A stretch of DNA of 64,000 bases from Cohnella sp. OV330 (GCF_900112065.1 NZ_FOKE01000011.1:238917-302916), one strand, 5' to 3'. Positions 50,459-59,794 are shown, counted from the stretch's first letter. The notes: a model not told the origin generated them from the sequence alone. Program-made: numbers and translations.

Positions 50459-51236
50459 CTGCGATGGCCTCCTTGCCGTTGCCTTGCGGCTCGGCTTTGC
50501 GTCCATACATGAAATAGTTCTGCGTGATGGTGTAGATATTACTGTAAATCCAGTAAAGCGGAAGCGCGGCCGGGAACGAAAGCGCCATGACGAAGATCAA
50601 CACGGGGAAGATCAGCATCAGGCCCTTCATCGCGCCCATCTGCTGCGGCTGCTGGGACTGCATCATCTTCGATTGAACGAACGTGGTCAATGCGGCGATC
50701 ACCGGAAGAATATAGAACTTGTCCGGCTTGCCGAGCTGAAGCCACAGGAATGTATGCTCATAAACGTTGGCGTTGACGGTAATGGCGCGATAAAGCGCGA
50801 TAAAAATCGGCATCTGGATGACAAGCGGGAAACAACCTGCGAGCGGATTGACCTGATGCTCCTGGTAGAGCTTCATCATCTCTTCCTGCTGCTTGCGGGT
50901 GTCGTCCTTGTACTTCTCGCGGATCTCCTTCATCTGCGGCTGCAGCTTCTGCATCGCCTTCGTGCTCTTGTACTGTTTGATCATGAGCGGCAGAATAATC
51001 GTCCGCACGATGATCACGAGCAGGAGAATTGCGAGGCCGTATTCGCCGTTAAACCATTCGGCGAACTTGTCCAGCATAAGCGAGAACCAGTATACGACAT
51101 TGCTGTCCCACCAGTTCCCATTAGCCAGGTCCGCAGTGGATTTTCTTGTAGTGGGCGGCGTACATCCGGACAGGAATACCATCAAGGAAACCAGAAGACC
51201 GGAGACCATCCAGAATTTGCGATTGCGCAACAACAA
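50382..51236 (-). CDS. yidC: Membrane protein insertase YidC/SpoIIIJ
   Basis: The product is 284 aa from a TTG at 51236 (or the adjacent TTG at 51233, which spaces better from GAGG). A lipoprotein signal (LLVSLMVFLSGC) is followed by the five-helix YidC core with YKSTKAMQKLQPQMKEIREKYKDD, and a basic C-terminal tail (NRKVGGGSGKKKPRHSRGK). It inserts membrane proteins and, as SpoIIIJ, is needed in sporulation. Its last 77 bp also encode the start of jag. Confidence 0.95.
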   Translation of the reverse strand: MLLRNRKFWMVSGLLVSLMVFLSGCTPPTTRKSTADLANGNWWDSNVVYWFSLMLDKFAEWFNGEYGLAILLLVIIVRTIILPLMIKQYKSTKAMQKLQPQMKEIREKYKDDTRKQQEEMMKLYQEHQVNPLAGCFPLVIQMPIFIALYRAITVNANVYEHTFLWLQLGKPDKFYILPVIAALTTFVQSKMMQSQQPQQMGAMKGLMLIFPVLIFVMALSFPAALPLYWIYSNIYTITQNYFMYGRKAEPQGNGKEAIADEKGRSNRKVGGGSGKKKPRHSRGK

Positions 51237-51443
51237 ACCTCAAAACTCCCCTCTAAAATAACCCCACCAAGGTGGAGCCGTGACTTTGAAGCCGAATGGG
51301 ACTTTGCGGGGATCCCGGAAATAGGCGAAACGGCAGAAAAAACGGATCGCCGTTCATGCATCCGTACGAATTCGCCGTCCCGGAACCGAGGGGCAGATCC
51401 GTCTCTTTCAAAGCCCAAAACACAAGTCAACTATACCATAAGA

Positions 51444-51893
51444 TTATTGGCAATGGAAAGCGCGCGGAGCGCCTCCAGGCGTCTTCGGTTTGCCTCCGCC
51501 AGGCCCCGGCCGGTAGGGCCTTCTGTCCTGCGCCGGAGGCGGCGTGGACCCTTTGGTCAGACCCGCTTTGCGAAGCACGTGAAGCACGCTTCGCTCCATC
51601 TCTATATATGGAAGAGAGATGGCGGGCTTGCGTACGATCAGGATCATGTCGGTGCCTTCGACGATGCGCGAACCGTTAAGCCGCACGATCTCCTTGATCA
51701 TCCGCCTCATGCGGTTGCGGACCACGGCGCCTCCCAGCTTGCTGCTCACCGAGATCCCGAGCCGGTACAGCCCGGGATCCGGCTTGCGCCGCCAGTAGAC
51801 GACGAACTGCGAGTTCGCGAACGATTTTCCGCTTCTATAGATACGGCTGAAGTCTTCCTTGCTTCGCAGCCGCAGTTTTCTTTCCATCCTCAT
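51444..51893 (-). CDS. rnpA: Ribonuclease P protein component
   Basis: The product is 149 aa with RKLRLRSKEDFSRIYRSGKS and the RNR motif VVRNRMRRMIKE (about 58-70). A C-terminal extension rich in Pro, Gly and Arg (about 30 residues) is longer than in most RnpA (about 115 aa). It is separated from rpmH by a terminator-like hairpin. Confidence 0.95.
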   Translation of the reverse strand: MRMERKLRLRSKEDFSRIYRSGKSFANSQFVVYWRRKPDPGLYRLGISVSSKLGGAVVRNRMRRMIKEIVRLNGSRIVEGTDMILIVRKPAISLPYIEMERSVLHVLRKAGLTKGSTPPPAQDRRPYRPGPGGGKPKTPGGAPRAFHCQ

Positions 51894-51948
51894 CCCTCAT
51901 CGCCGGATTATGGACTGAAGTCCGTACATCAGTTATTCCCATATACAT

Positions 51949-51975
51949 GAAAAAAGACCACCTCACGTGGTCTTT
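51949..51975 (-). terminator. Intrinsic hairpin between rpmH and rnpA
   Basis: A perfect 9-bp stem (51953-51961 with 51967-51975) with a 5-nt loop is followed on the minus strand by TTTTTCATG. It could reduce read-through from rpmH into rnpA. Confidence 0.8.
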
Positions 51976-51979
51976 ATCC

Positions 51980-52114
51980 TTAAGCGGACAATACTTTGCG
52001 GCCCTTTTGACGGCGAGCGGCGAGAACCTTGCGTCCGTTCTTCGAGCTCATCCGGCTGCGGAATCCGTGTACCTTCTTCCGCTTGTTCACGTTCGGCTTA
52101 AATGTCGGTCCCAC
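51980..52114 (-). CDS. rpmH: Large-subunit ribosomal protein bL34
   Basis: This short gene was read directly from the minus strand: GTG at 52114 with AAGGAGG at 9-nt spacing, TAA at 51980. The 44-aa product begins (M)GPTFKPNVNKRKKVHGFRS and ends RRQKGRKVLSA, the highly conserved bL34 sequence. It is divergent from dnaA across oriC. Confidence 0.96.
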   Translation of the reverse strand: MGPTFKPNVNKRKKVHGFRSRMSSKNGRKVLAARRQKGRKVLSA

Positions 52115-52221
52115 TTCTTGATACCTCCTTACGAAAAGAACTCATATGTCCATTTATTAAACCATAAGGGGGCCCAGAAGTCAATGAACTCAAAGGCAGG
52201 CGGTTTCGGAAGATATTCACA

Positions 52222-52515
52222 TGTGCATAAAAAGGGAGAGAAAAAAGACTCGTCGCTCATTTTGTCGAATCTTCGCACAGAATATCAACAATATCTTGTG
52301 TTGTGCACAGATTTCATCCACAAGTTATTGAAAATGTGGATAACAGGGCGAATTCCGTTGAATTCAGCGGGTTCATCTGCTATGATAAGTTCACCCATTC
52401 GACGTGGATAACGGCTGTTAAACCTCTTTTTATTAACACCCTGTGTATAAATCTGTGAACAAAATCCCTTCTTATGGACATCTCGATAAAGAATAAAGAG
52501 GAATTGTGTGGATAA
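52222..52515. other. Upstream oriC DnaA-box cluster
   Basis: Between rpmH and dnaA are two perfect boxes, TGTGGATAA at 52335-52343 and 52507-52515. One-mismatch boxes lie at 52222-52230 (TGTGCATAA), 52314-52322 (TCATCCACA), 52403-52411 (CGTGGATAA) and 52442-52450 (TGTGTATAA). They match the incA/B-type half of a bipartite Firmicute origin and would also autoregulate dnaA. Confidence 0.9.
52358..52386 (+). promoter_or_regulatory. Sigma-A-type promoter of dnaA
   Basis: TTGAAT (52358-52363), 17-bp spacer, TATGAT (52381-52386), embedded among the DnaA boxes, so DnaA binding should repress it. Confidence 0.7.
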
Positions 52516-52590
52516 CTTGTTGCAAAGGACATCCTTCGACATCGCCGCCCTCCCTCTTGTCCGCCTGTCGGGTTAAAGGAGTGACTCCAT

Positions 52591-53943
52591 GTGGACAGCC
52601 GTACGAACGAGATCTGGCAGCAGGTCTTGTCGGTCATCCAGACAAAATTAAGCAAACCGAGTTACGATACGTGGTTCAAAGCCACCAAAGCGAATTTCCT
52701 TAATGACGAGACAGTGGTTGTAACCGCTCCCACCACCTTTGCGGCGGAATGGCTGGAGAATAGGTACAAGAAACTCGTCTCTTCGACGTTGGCAGATTAC
52801 TTGGACCATTCGGTTGAGGTCAGGTTCGCGATCGAAGAGTTCCGGTCGCCCGAGCCGCCCGCGCCGTTCCCCGCGGTGCCCGTCGTCAAGAATGCGGGAC
52901 CCGAAGAACCCGTCGGACATATGCTTAATCCTAAGTACACCTTCGATACGTTCGTCATCGGGGCCGGCAACCGCTTCGCCCATGCCGCTTCCCTCGCGGT
53001 CGCGGAAGCGCCGGCCAAGGCGTACAATCCGCTCTTCCTTTATGGAGGCGTAGGACTGGGCAAGACCCACTTGATGCACGCGATCGGACATTATATTTTG
53101 GAGCACAACCCATCTTCGAAGGTACTCTACATATCGTCGGAGAAGTTCACGAACGAATTCATCAACGCGATCCGGGACAACCGCGGCGAGAGCTTCCGCA
53201 ACAAGTATCGCAACATCGACGTGCTTCTGATCGACGATATCCAGTTCCTCGCCGGCAAAGACGGCACGCAAGAGGAGTTCTTCCATACCTTTAACGCGCT
53301 GCACGAAGAGAGCAAGCAGATCATCATCTCCAGCGACCGCACGCCCAAGGAGATCCCGACGCTGGAGGAGCGCCTGCGCTCGCGCTTCGAGTGGGGCCTG
53401 ATCACGGACATCCAGCCGCCGGACCTTGAGACGCGCATCGCGATCCTTCGCAAGAAAGCGAAGGCGGAGAATCTGGACATTCCGAACGAGGCGATGGTAT
53501 ACATCGCGAACATGATCGATTCGAACATCCGGGAGCTCGAAGGCGCCCTGATTCGAATTGTGGCTTATTCGTCGTTGACGAACCAGGATGTGTCTACGCA
53601 TCTGGCCGCCGAGGCGCTTAAGGACATTTTGCCGAACGGACGCAACCGTCTCATCACCATTCAGGATATCCAGCAGCGCGTCGGCGAATTCTACGGACTG
53701 AAACTCGAGGATTTCAAAGCGCGCAAGCGTACGAAGGCCGTCGCTTTCCCGCGGCAGATCGCGATGTATCTATCCCGGGAACTGACGGACTATTCGCTGC
53801 CTAAGATCGGGGACAACTTCGGCGGGAGAGACCACACGACGGTCATCCACGCCCACGAGAAAATCACGCAGCAGCTGAAAGTCGACGCCGAGCTATACAA
53901 GATCGTCGGCAACCTGACGGAGAAGATCAAAAACCTGACGTAA
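52591..53943 (+). CDS. dnaA: Chromosomal replication initiator DnaA
   Basis: The product is 450 aa from GTG at 52591 (AAAGGAG upstream). Domain I (IWQQVLSVIQTKLSKPSYDTW) is followed by a short linker, AAA+ domain III (GGVGLGKTHLMHAIG, VLLIDDIQFLAGK) and domain IV with the DNA-binding signature DHTTVIHAHEKI. It binds DnaA boxes on both sides of its own gene and melts the origin. Confidence 0.98.
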   Translation: MDSRTNEIWQQVLSVIQTKLSKPSYDTWFKATKANFLNDETVVVTAPTTFAAEWLENRYKKLVSSTLADYLDHSVEVRFAIEEFRSPEPPAPFPAVPVVKNAGPEEPVGHMLNPKYTFDTFVIGAGNRFAHAASLAVAEAPAKAYNPLFLYGGVGLGKTHLMHAIGHYILEHNPSSKVLYISSEKFTNEFINAIRDNRGESFRNKYRNIDVLLIDDIQFLAGKDGTQEEFFHTFNALHEESKQIIISSDRTPKEIPTLEERLRSRFEWGLITDIQPPDLETRIAILRKKAKAENLDIPNEAMVYIANMIDSNIRELEGALIRIVAYSSLTNQDVSTHLAAEALKDILPNGRNRLITIQDIQQRVGEFYGLKLEDFKARKRTKAVAFPRQIAMYLSRELTDYSLPKIGDNFGGRDHTTVIHAHEKITQQLKVDAELYKIVGNLTEKIKNLT

Positions 53944-54028
53944 ACGCGAACCTCGATATCCACCTGTGGACAAAAACGCCGCATTTAAAACGTGAATAAC
54001 GAAAAAACCTATGCACAACTCGTACACA

Positions 54029-54100
54029 TGTGGATAGGTTGTCGTTTTCGGCTTTTTTGGGCTTATCCACATATTCAGGGCCCCTACTACTACGACTATC
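54029..54100. other. Downstream oriC element: DnaA boxes, GC clamp and DnaA-trios
   Basis: TGTGGATAG (54029-54037) and a perfect TTATCCACA (54063-54071) are followed after 7 bp by a GGGCCCC clamp and then TAC-TAC-TAC-GAC-TAT (54085-54099), the DnaA-trio pattern of the basal unwinding system of B. subtilis oriC. An imperfect palindrome (54006-54040) pairs two boxes. Strand opening most likely begins here. Confidence 0.9.
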
Positions 54101-54143
54101 TTTTAAGACCATACCATTAAGGCGAATAGACGAGGTGATCCCG

Positions 54144-55286
54144 TTGAAATTGACGATATTGCGCACGGAGTTAAACGAAGCGGTTCAAAACGTATCCAAG
54201 GCGGTATCCGCACGCAGCACGATACCGATCCTAAGCGGCATTAAAATAGACGTGAGCGATCGCGGCGTCACGTTGACCGCCAGCGATACCGACATTTCCA
54301 TTCAACACTTTATTCCGCTCGAATCCGCGAGCAAGACGGTCGTGAAGGTCGAACGTCCGGGGAGCGTCGTGCTGCCAGCCAAGTTTTTCGTCGAGATCGT
54401 CAAAAAGCTGCCGCACGAGGAAGTCAATCTTGAAGTCGGCGAACGCTTCCAGACGCTCATCCATTCCGGCGCGACCGAGATCCAACTCGTCGGACTCGAT
54501 CCGGAGGAATTCCCCGTGCTCCCCATATTGGAAGAAGACCGCGTCTTCTCTATTCCGGGAGACCTGCTTCGTTCGATGATCCGTCAGACGGTGTTCGCCG
54601 TCACGACCAACGAATCGACGCCGATCCTGACCGGCGTGCTCTGGAGCCTGCAAGAGGGCGTCCTTAAGTTCGTCGCGACCGACAGGCACAGGTTGGCCAC
54701 TTGCAAGACCAACATCGACACCGATCCGGCGTTGAAGTTCGCCGGCGTGGTCATCTCAGGCAAGACGCTGAACGAGCTGTCGAAGATCATTCCCGACCAG
54801 AACACCCTCGTCGACATCGTCGTCGCCGATAATCAGGTGCTGTTCAAGCTCGGCGAAGTGTTGTTCTTTTCACGGATGCTCGACGGCGCTTATCCCGACA
54901 CTTCCAAGATTATTCCGAGCCAGTTCAAAACAGAACTCGTCCTGAACACAAAATCGCTCAGCGACGCGATCGACCGCGCTTACCTGCTCTCGCGCGAAGA
55001 AAAGACGAACATCGTCCGCCTGCTGACGACGGATGACGGCAACATCGAGATCAACTCCAGCTCCTCCGAGCTCGGACGCGTACAAGAGCATCTGGACGCC
55101 ACGGATCTGACCGGCGAGCCTCTGCGAATCGCCTTCAACTCCAAGTATATGCTCGACGTGCTGAAGGTCGTGGACAGCGAGCAGCTGTACATCGGCTTCA
55201 ACGGCGCGATGAGCCCGATCATCTTCAAACCGCGCGATCACGACAACAGCCTGCATCTCATTCTTCCTTACCGGACGACGAATTGA
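54144..55286 (+). CDS. dnaN: DNA polymerase III sliding clamp (beta)
   Basis: TTG at 54144 with GAGGTG upstream (LKLTILRTELNEAVQNVSKAV) gives 380 aa, the family length; the open frame begins earlier but the extra residues are not conserved. Three clamp domains are visible and it ends with the characteristic LHLILPYRT block. It tethers the polymerase to DNA. Confidence 0.97.
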   Translation: MKLTILRTELNEAVQNVSKAVSARSTIPILSGIKIDVSDRGVTLTASDTDISIQHFIPLESASKTVVKVERPGSVVLPAKFFVEIVKKLPHEEVNLEVGERFQTLIHSGATEIQLVGLDPEEFPVLPILEEDRVFSIPGDLLRSMIRQTVFAVTTNESTPILTGVLWSLQEGVLKFVATDRHRLATCKTNIDTDPALKFAGVVISGKTLNELSKIIPDQNTLVDIVVADNQVLFKLGEVLFFSRMLDGAYPDTSKIIPSQFKTELVLNTKSLSDAIDRAYLLSREEKTNIVRLLTTDDGNIEINSSSSELGRVQEHLDATDLTGEPLRIAFNSKYMLDVLKVVDSEQLYIGFNGAMSPIIFKPRDHDNSLHLILPYRTTN

Positions 55287-55296
55287 GGAGCGACTC

Positions 55297-55515
55297 ATGA
55301 AGGAAATCGAGATCTCGACCGAATATATCCAGTTGCAGCAGCTGCTCAAGCTCGGCGATTGCATCGGGTCCGGCGGCGAAGTGAAGCATTTCCTGCAGGA
55401 GACCGAAGTGCTCGTGAACGGAGAAAAAGAAAACCGCCGCGGTCGCAAGCTGCGCCCCGGCGACGTCATCGAAGTGGCTGGCTGCGGCAGCTTCGCCGTT
55501 CGCGCTAAGCCATAG
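55297..55515 (+). CDS. yaaA: S4-domain protein YaaA
   Basis: This 72-aa S4-like RNA-binding protein (YIQLQQLLKLGDCIGSGGEVKHFLQE, NGEKENRRGRKLRPGDVIEV) lies between dnaN and recF in Bacillales. GAGGAG precedes the start, 10 bp after dnaN. Implicated in ribosome assembly. Confidence 0.94.
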   Translation: MKEIEISTEYIQLQQLLKLGDCIGSGGEVKHFLQETEVLVNGEKENRRGRKLRPGDVIEVAGCGSFAVRAKP

Positions 55516-55579
55516 TCTGCGCCGGCGCAGCCGTATTTCGTACGAGCTGCCGTCGGGCAGTCCAGAGAGGAAGTCCCGC

Positions 55580-56698
55580 ATGCAGCTGAACAAGATCGCA
55601 CTGCATGGCTACCGCAACTACGGCGAACTGTCGCTAGCGACGGCCGCAGGCGTCAATATCATCATCGGTCCCAACGCGCAGGGCAAGACGAACCTGCTGG
55701 AAGCCATTCATGTACTCGCGCTGACCAAGTCGCACCGTACTTCCAAAGACCGCGAGCTGATCGGCTGGAACGAGACGTCGGCCCGCATCGAAGCCGAGAT
55801 CGAGCGCAAGCTCGGCAAGGTCACGTTGGAGCTCCAGCTCTCCGCGCAAGGCAAAAAAGCGAAGATCAACGGACTCGAGCAGCGCAAGCTCAGCGCCTTC
55901 GTCGGCACGGTCAACGTCGTGCTGTTCGCACCCGAGGATCTAGACATCGTAAAGGGCGCACCAGGCATCAGACGACGGTTCATGGACATGGAGATCGGCC
56001 AAGTGCATCCGGCCTACCTGCACGACTCCCTGCAGTATCAACGAATCCTCCAGCAGCGCAACAATTACCTGAAGTCTACCGACGCCTCCAGGGCATCCGC
56101 CGAGATGCTCGACGTTTGGAATGAACAATTAGCCGCCTCCGGTGTTAAAATGATGCAGAGAAGGCAAAACTTTATTCATAAGCTGCAAGGGTGGGCCGAG
56201 AAGATCCACGCCGGCATCACCGGAGACAAGGAATCGCTGACCGTCGTCTACAAACCTTCTCTCGCCGCGGAGGAAGGGACCCCGCCCCAAGATCAATCTT
56301 CTTTATTGCAACAATTTATGTTAAAGTTAACACAAGGCAAGGAACAGGAATTCCGCCGCGGCACGACGCTCATCGGTCCGCATCGGGACGATTTGGCGTT
56401 TGCCATTAACGGCAGGGACGTGCAGACCTTCGGCTCGCAGGGTCAGCAGCGGACGGCGGCGCTGTCGCTCAAGCTGGCGGAGCTGGAGCTTATGCGCGAA
56501 GAGATCGGGGAGTATCCGCTGCTCCTCCTCGACGACGTCTTGTCCGAACTTGATCAGGAGCGGCAGACGCAGCTCATCGAGACTTTCCAGAACCGCGTGC
56601 AGACGTTCATCACGACGACGGGCTTGGAGAGCGTTAACATGAGCAGGCTCAAGGATGCCGCTATCTATCACGTACGCGGCGGTACCGTGCTGCCCTAA
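55580..56698 (+). CDS. recF: DNA replication/repair protein RecF
   Basis: The product is 372 aa. Walker A GPNAQGKTNLLEAIH (about 31-45), the SMC-like signature (FGSQGQQRTAALSLKLAE) and Walker B PLLLLDDVLSELD are present. It loads RecA at ssDNA gaps. Part of the dnaA-dnaN-yaaA-recF-remB-gyrB series. Confidence 0.97.
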   Translation: MQLNKIALHGYRNYGELSLATAAGVNIIIGPNAQGKTNLLEAIHVLALTKSHRTSKDRELIGWNETSARIEAEIERKLGKVTLELQLSAQGKKAKINGLEQRKLSAFVGTVNVVLFAPEDLDIVKGAPGIRRRFMDMEIGQVHPAYLHDSLQYQRILQQRNNYLKSTDASRASAEMLDVWNEQLAASGVKMMQRRQNFIHKLQGWAEKIHAGITGDKESLTVVYKPSLAAEEGTPPQDQSSLLQQFMLKLTQGKEQEFRRGTTLIGPHRDDLAFAINGRDVQTFGSQGQQRTAALSLKLAELELMREEIGEYPLLLLDDVLSELDQERQTQLIETFQNRVQTFITTTGLESVNMSRLKDAAIYHVRGGTVLP

Positions 56699-56723
56699 GG
56701 CAGGGAATGTGGAGGGGCTCAAT

Positions 56724-56972
56724 ATGTACATTCATCTGGGCGGGGAGAAAATCGTCCGGACTTCGCAGCTGGTCGCGATCTTCGATATCTCGATCGAGCA
56801 GTCCTCGAAGCTGTCCAGGCAGTTCGTGGCGCAGGCCCGGAAAAACCGTATCGTGGAGACGATCGGCGAGGAAGATCCCAAGTCTATCGTCGTCACCGAG
56901 GAGAGAGTGTATTATTCGCCCATATCGTCTTCTACCCTCAAGAAGCGGGCGCATCATCTGGTCGATTTGTAG
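56724..56972 (+). CDS. remB: Extracellular matrix regulator RemB (YaaB, DUF370)
   Basis: Start at 56724 (MYIHLGGEKIVRTSQLVAIF) with GGAGGGG upstream gives 82 aa. DUF370 protein related to RemA, a DNA-binding activator of biofilm matrix genes. It sits between recF and gyrB as in B. subtilis. Confidence 0.93.
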   Translation: MYIHLGGEKIVRTSQLVAIFDISIEQSSKLSRQFVAQARKNRIVETIGEEDPKSIVVTEERVYYSPISSSTLKKRAHHLVDL

Positions 56973-57014
56973 GAGCAGCGCGTCAACGTTAAGAAGGCGG
57001 TGGAAGAGTTGTCC

Positions 57015-58925
57015 GTGAATTCGCAGCACAACACATACGATGAGAGTCAGATACAGGTACTAGAAGGGTTGGAGGCCGTCCGCAAGCGTCCCGGCATGTA
57101 CATCGGGTCGACCAGCGGCAAGGGTCTCCATCACCTTGTCTGGGAGGTCGTCGACAACAGTATCGACGAGGCGCTCGCAGGCTATTGTACCCGCGTCGAC
57201 GTCATAATACATGAAGACAACAGCGTGACCGTCATCGACAACGGCCGGGGCATCCCGGTCGGCGAGAACGCCAAGCTGAAGAAATCGACCCTCGAGGTCG
57301 TCATGACCGTCCTTCACGCCGGCGGCAAGTTCGGCGGCGAAGGCTACAAAGTGTCCGGCGGTCTGCACGGCGTCGGCATCTCCGTCGTGAATGCCCTTTC
57401 TGAGTGGGTCAGCGTCACCGTCAAGCGGGACGGCAAGATCCATCAACAGGAATATCGCCGAGGCGCGCCCCAATACGATCTCAAGGTCATCGGCGAGACA
57501 GAGGATACCGGCACGCAGACGCGCTTCAAGCCGGACCCGGAGATCTTCACCGAGACGACGGTGTTCGAATACGACGTGCTGGTCGGACGGATTCGCGAGC
57601 TGGCGTTCCTGAACAAGGGCATCCAGCTGACGCTCACCGACGAACGGACCAGCATGCACGATTCGTTCAAGTACGACGGCGGCATCAAGGAATTCGTTCA
57701 GTATCTGAACCGTACGCGCGAGGCGCTGCACGAGCAGCCGATCTACGTCGAGGGCACCAAGGACAGCATCGCGGTCGAGATCGCCATGCAGTACAACGAC
57801 GGCTACACCGAGAACATTTATTCGTTCGCCAACAACATCAACACGCACGAAGGCGGCACGCACGAGTCGGGCTTTAAGAGCGCGCTCACCCGTATCGTCA
57901 ACGACTACGCGCGCAAGATGGGCTTCGTCAAGGAGAACGAGTCGAACCTCACCGGCGACGATTGCCGCGAAGGCTTGACGGCGATCATCTCGGTCAAGAT
58001 TCCGGAGCCGCAGTTCGAAGGACAGACCAAGACCAAGCTCGGCAACAGCGAGGCGCGAGGCATCGTCGAGTCGCTCTTCGCCGACAAGCTGCTGGAGTTC
58101 ATGGGCGAAAATCCGGCCGTCGCGCGCAAGGTCGTGGACAAGTCCCTTCAAGCGTCCCGGGCACGTGAAGCCGCGCGGAAGGCGCGCGAGCTGACCCGCC
58201 GCAAGGGCGCGCTCGAAGTGAGCTCGCTCCCGGGCAAGCTGGCGGACTGCTCGTCCAAGGACGCTTCGATCAGCGAGCTGTACATCGTCGAAGGCGACTC
58301 CGCAGGCGGATCGGCCAAGCAAGGCCGCGATCGTCACTTCCAAGCGATCCTGCCGCTGCGGGGCAAGATTCTGAACGTTGAAAAGGCGCGCCTGGACAAG
58401 ATTCTGTCCAACGCGGAGATCCGGGCGATCATTACGGCGCTGGGCACCGGCATCGGCGACGACTTCGATATCGCCAAGGCGCGCTATCACAAGATCATCA
58501 TCATGACCGATGCCGACGTCGACGGCGCGCACATTCGCACGCTGCTCCTCACCTTCTTCTACCGGTATATGCGGAACCTGATCGAGGAGGGCTTCGTCTA
58601 CATCGCGCAGCCGCCGCTCTTCAAGATCGAGCGCAACAAGGTCGTCCGCTACGCGCAGTCCGAGGCTGAGCGCAACGCGATCATCGCCGAGTTCGGCGAG
58701 GGCGCCAAGGTCAACGTGCAGCGGTACAAAGGTCTGGGCGAGATGAATGCCGACCAGCTATGGGATACGACCATGGATCCGGACAGCCGTACGATGCTAC
58801 AAGTGCGGATCGAGGATGCGATCCGGGCCGACTTGATCTTCGATACGCTTATGGGAGACAGCGTCGAGCCGCGGCGGGATTTCATCCATCAGTACGCCAG
58901 GTATGTCAAGAATCTGGACGTGTGA
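57015..58925 (+). CDS. gyrB: DNA gyrase subunit B
   Basis: The GTG at 57015 (NSQHNTYDESQIQVLEGLEAV) gives 636 aa, the usual length; a GTG at 57000 would add five residues, and neither has an ideal ribosome site. GHKL ATPase motifs (VVDNSIDEALAG, DNGRGIPV, GGLHGVGISVVNALS) and TOPRIM (YIVEGDSAGGSAKQGRDR, PLRGKILNVEKAR, MTDADVDGAHI) are intact. Confidence 0.97.
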   Translation: MNSQHNTYDESQIQVLEGLEAVRKRPGMYIGSTSGKGLHHLVWEVVDNSIDEALAGYCTRVDVIIHEDNSVTVIDNGRGIPVGENAKLKKSTLEVVMTVLHAGGKFGGEGYKVSGGLHGVGISVVNALSEWVSVTVKRDGKIHQQEYRRGAPQYDLKVIGETEDTGTQTRFKPDPEIFTETTVFEYDVLVGRIRELAFLNKGIQLTLTDERTSMHDSFKYDGGIKEFVQYLNRTREALHEQPIYVEGTKDSIAVEIAMQYNDGYTENIYSFANNINTHEGGTHESGFKSALTRIVNDYARKMGFVKENESNLTGDDCREGLTAIISVKIPEPQFEGQTKTKLGNSEARGIVESLFADKLLEFMGENPAVARKVVDKSLQASRAREAARKARELTRRKGALEVSSLPGKLADCSSKDASISELYIVEGDSAGGSAKQGRDRHFQAILPLRGKILNVEKARLDKILSNAEIRAIITALGTGIGDDFDIAKARYHKIIIMTDADVDGAHIRTLLLTFFYRYMRNLIEEGFVYIAQPPLFKIERNKVVRYAQSEAERNAIIAEFGEGAKVNVQRYKGLGEMNADQLWDTTMDPDSRTMLQVRIEDAIRADLIFDTLMGDSVEPRRDFIHQYARYVKNLDV

Positions 58926-58932
58926 GGCTTCG

Positions 58933-58974
58933 GCACCCGCCGGGCGCAGCGATGCGTTCAGCGGGTGCTTTTTT
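58933..58974 (+). terminator. Intrinsic terminator of the dnaA-gyrB series
   Basis: GCACCCGC (58933-58940) pairs with GCGGGTGC (58961-58968), followed by TTTTTT. It also lies at the 3' end of the convergent YheC/YheD gene. Confidence 0.9.
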
Positions 58975-58981
58975 ATGGCCG

Positions 58982-59794
58982 TTATCGCTTGCCGGCGCGA
59001 CGTCGCCTGAAATTTGCCGAAGCGCGGGTTCCGCGGCGAAAACGTCCGTAGGCTGTAGCGTACTTACGGATCCGGCGATATACGCTGCGGTCGGGCAGCC
59101 GCAGGAAGATATATGGGTCGGGCAGCGTGTTGACCTCGAGGATCCAAGGCTTAAGCTCCGTGTCGACCGCGACGTCGATGCCGATCTCTTTGAGTCCTGG
59201 AAAACGCTTGCCGAGCACTGAAGCGACGTCCACGCCGAGCCTCGAGAGTTCCAGACGGTAGCCGCGGCTCGTTCGCCCCGCCTTTTCCAGGTGCGCTTTC
59301 ATCAGCGTCTCCATGGGCAGCGGCGTACCGCCGGCATGGTAGTTGGTCACGATTTTGCGCGGGTGGGCGAGTCTCCCGATGATGCCGGTCGTCTCCCATT
59401 GTCCGGTCGGACTGACCTGAACCATCACGCGAAAATCGAATCGGCGACCGTCCTGCTTGAGCAATTCGATACCCTGCTGGGACAGATAGGGACGAGGACG
59501 CTTTAACTTCAGAAGCGCGTCGTACATGTCGTCAAAGCTTGGAAAGGAAATCTGCTTTTCGCCGGCTTGGAGCGTGTAACCATCATCGGACCCGATCGTT
59601 TTGGCCAGACGGATGACGCCATTGCCGAAAGTACCGTTCACCGGCTTCACGTAGATCATGCCGTATTCGTCCAGCATATCGCGGACCGTATCAGGTTCGA
59701 ACGGCCGGGTGTCCGGCACGAGGCCGCGCAGCTCCGTAGAAGCCAGCAGCGCTTCGGTTTTCGCCCATTTGCTGCTGATCCGCCTGATCGGCAT
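58982..59794 (-). CDS. YheC/YheD-family protein (ATP-grasp-like, spore-coat associated)
   Basis: The product is 270 aa: IYVKPVNGTFGNGVIRLAKT, RFDFRVMVQVSPTGQWETTGIIGRLA and EIGIDVAVDTELKPWILEVNTLPDP are the ATP-grasp-like blocks of the YheC/YheD family, known as endospore coat-associated proteins. The last 30 residues are very basic (RRGTRASANFRRRRAGKR). It is the only head-on gene right of oriC in this window, inserted between gyrB and gyrA. Confidence 0.88.
   Translation of the reverse strand: MPIRRISSKWAKTEALLASTELRGLVPDTRPFEPDTVRDMLDEYGMIYVKPVNGTFGNGVIRLAKTIGSDDGYTLQAGEKQISFPSFDDMYDALLKLKRPRPYLSQQGIELLKQDGRRFDFRVMVQVSPTGQWETTGIIGRLAHPRKIVTNYHAGGTPLPMETLMKAHLEKAGRTSRGYRLELSRLGVDVASVLGKRFPGLKEIGIDVAVDTELKPWILEVNTLPDPYIFLRLPDRSVYRRIRKYATAYGRFRRGTRASANFRRRRAGKR

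Noticed and set aside
50459..50506. 16-residue extension of jag
   Set aside because: The AGGAGG site and the conserved MKKVEATGKS start place initiation at 50458.
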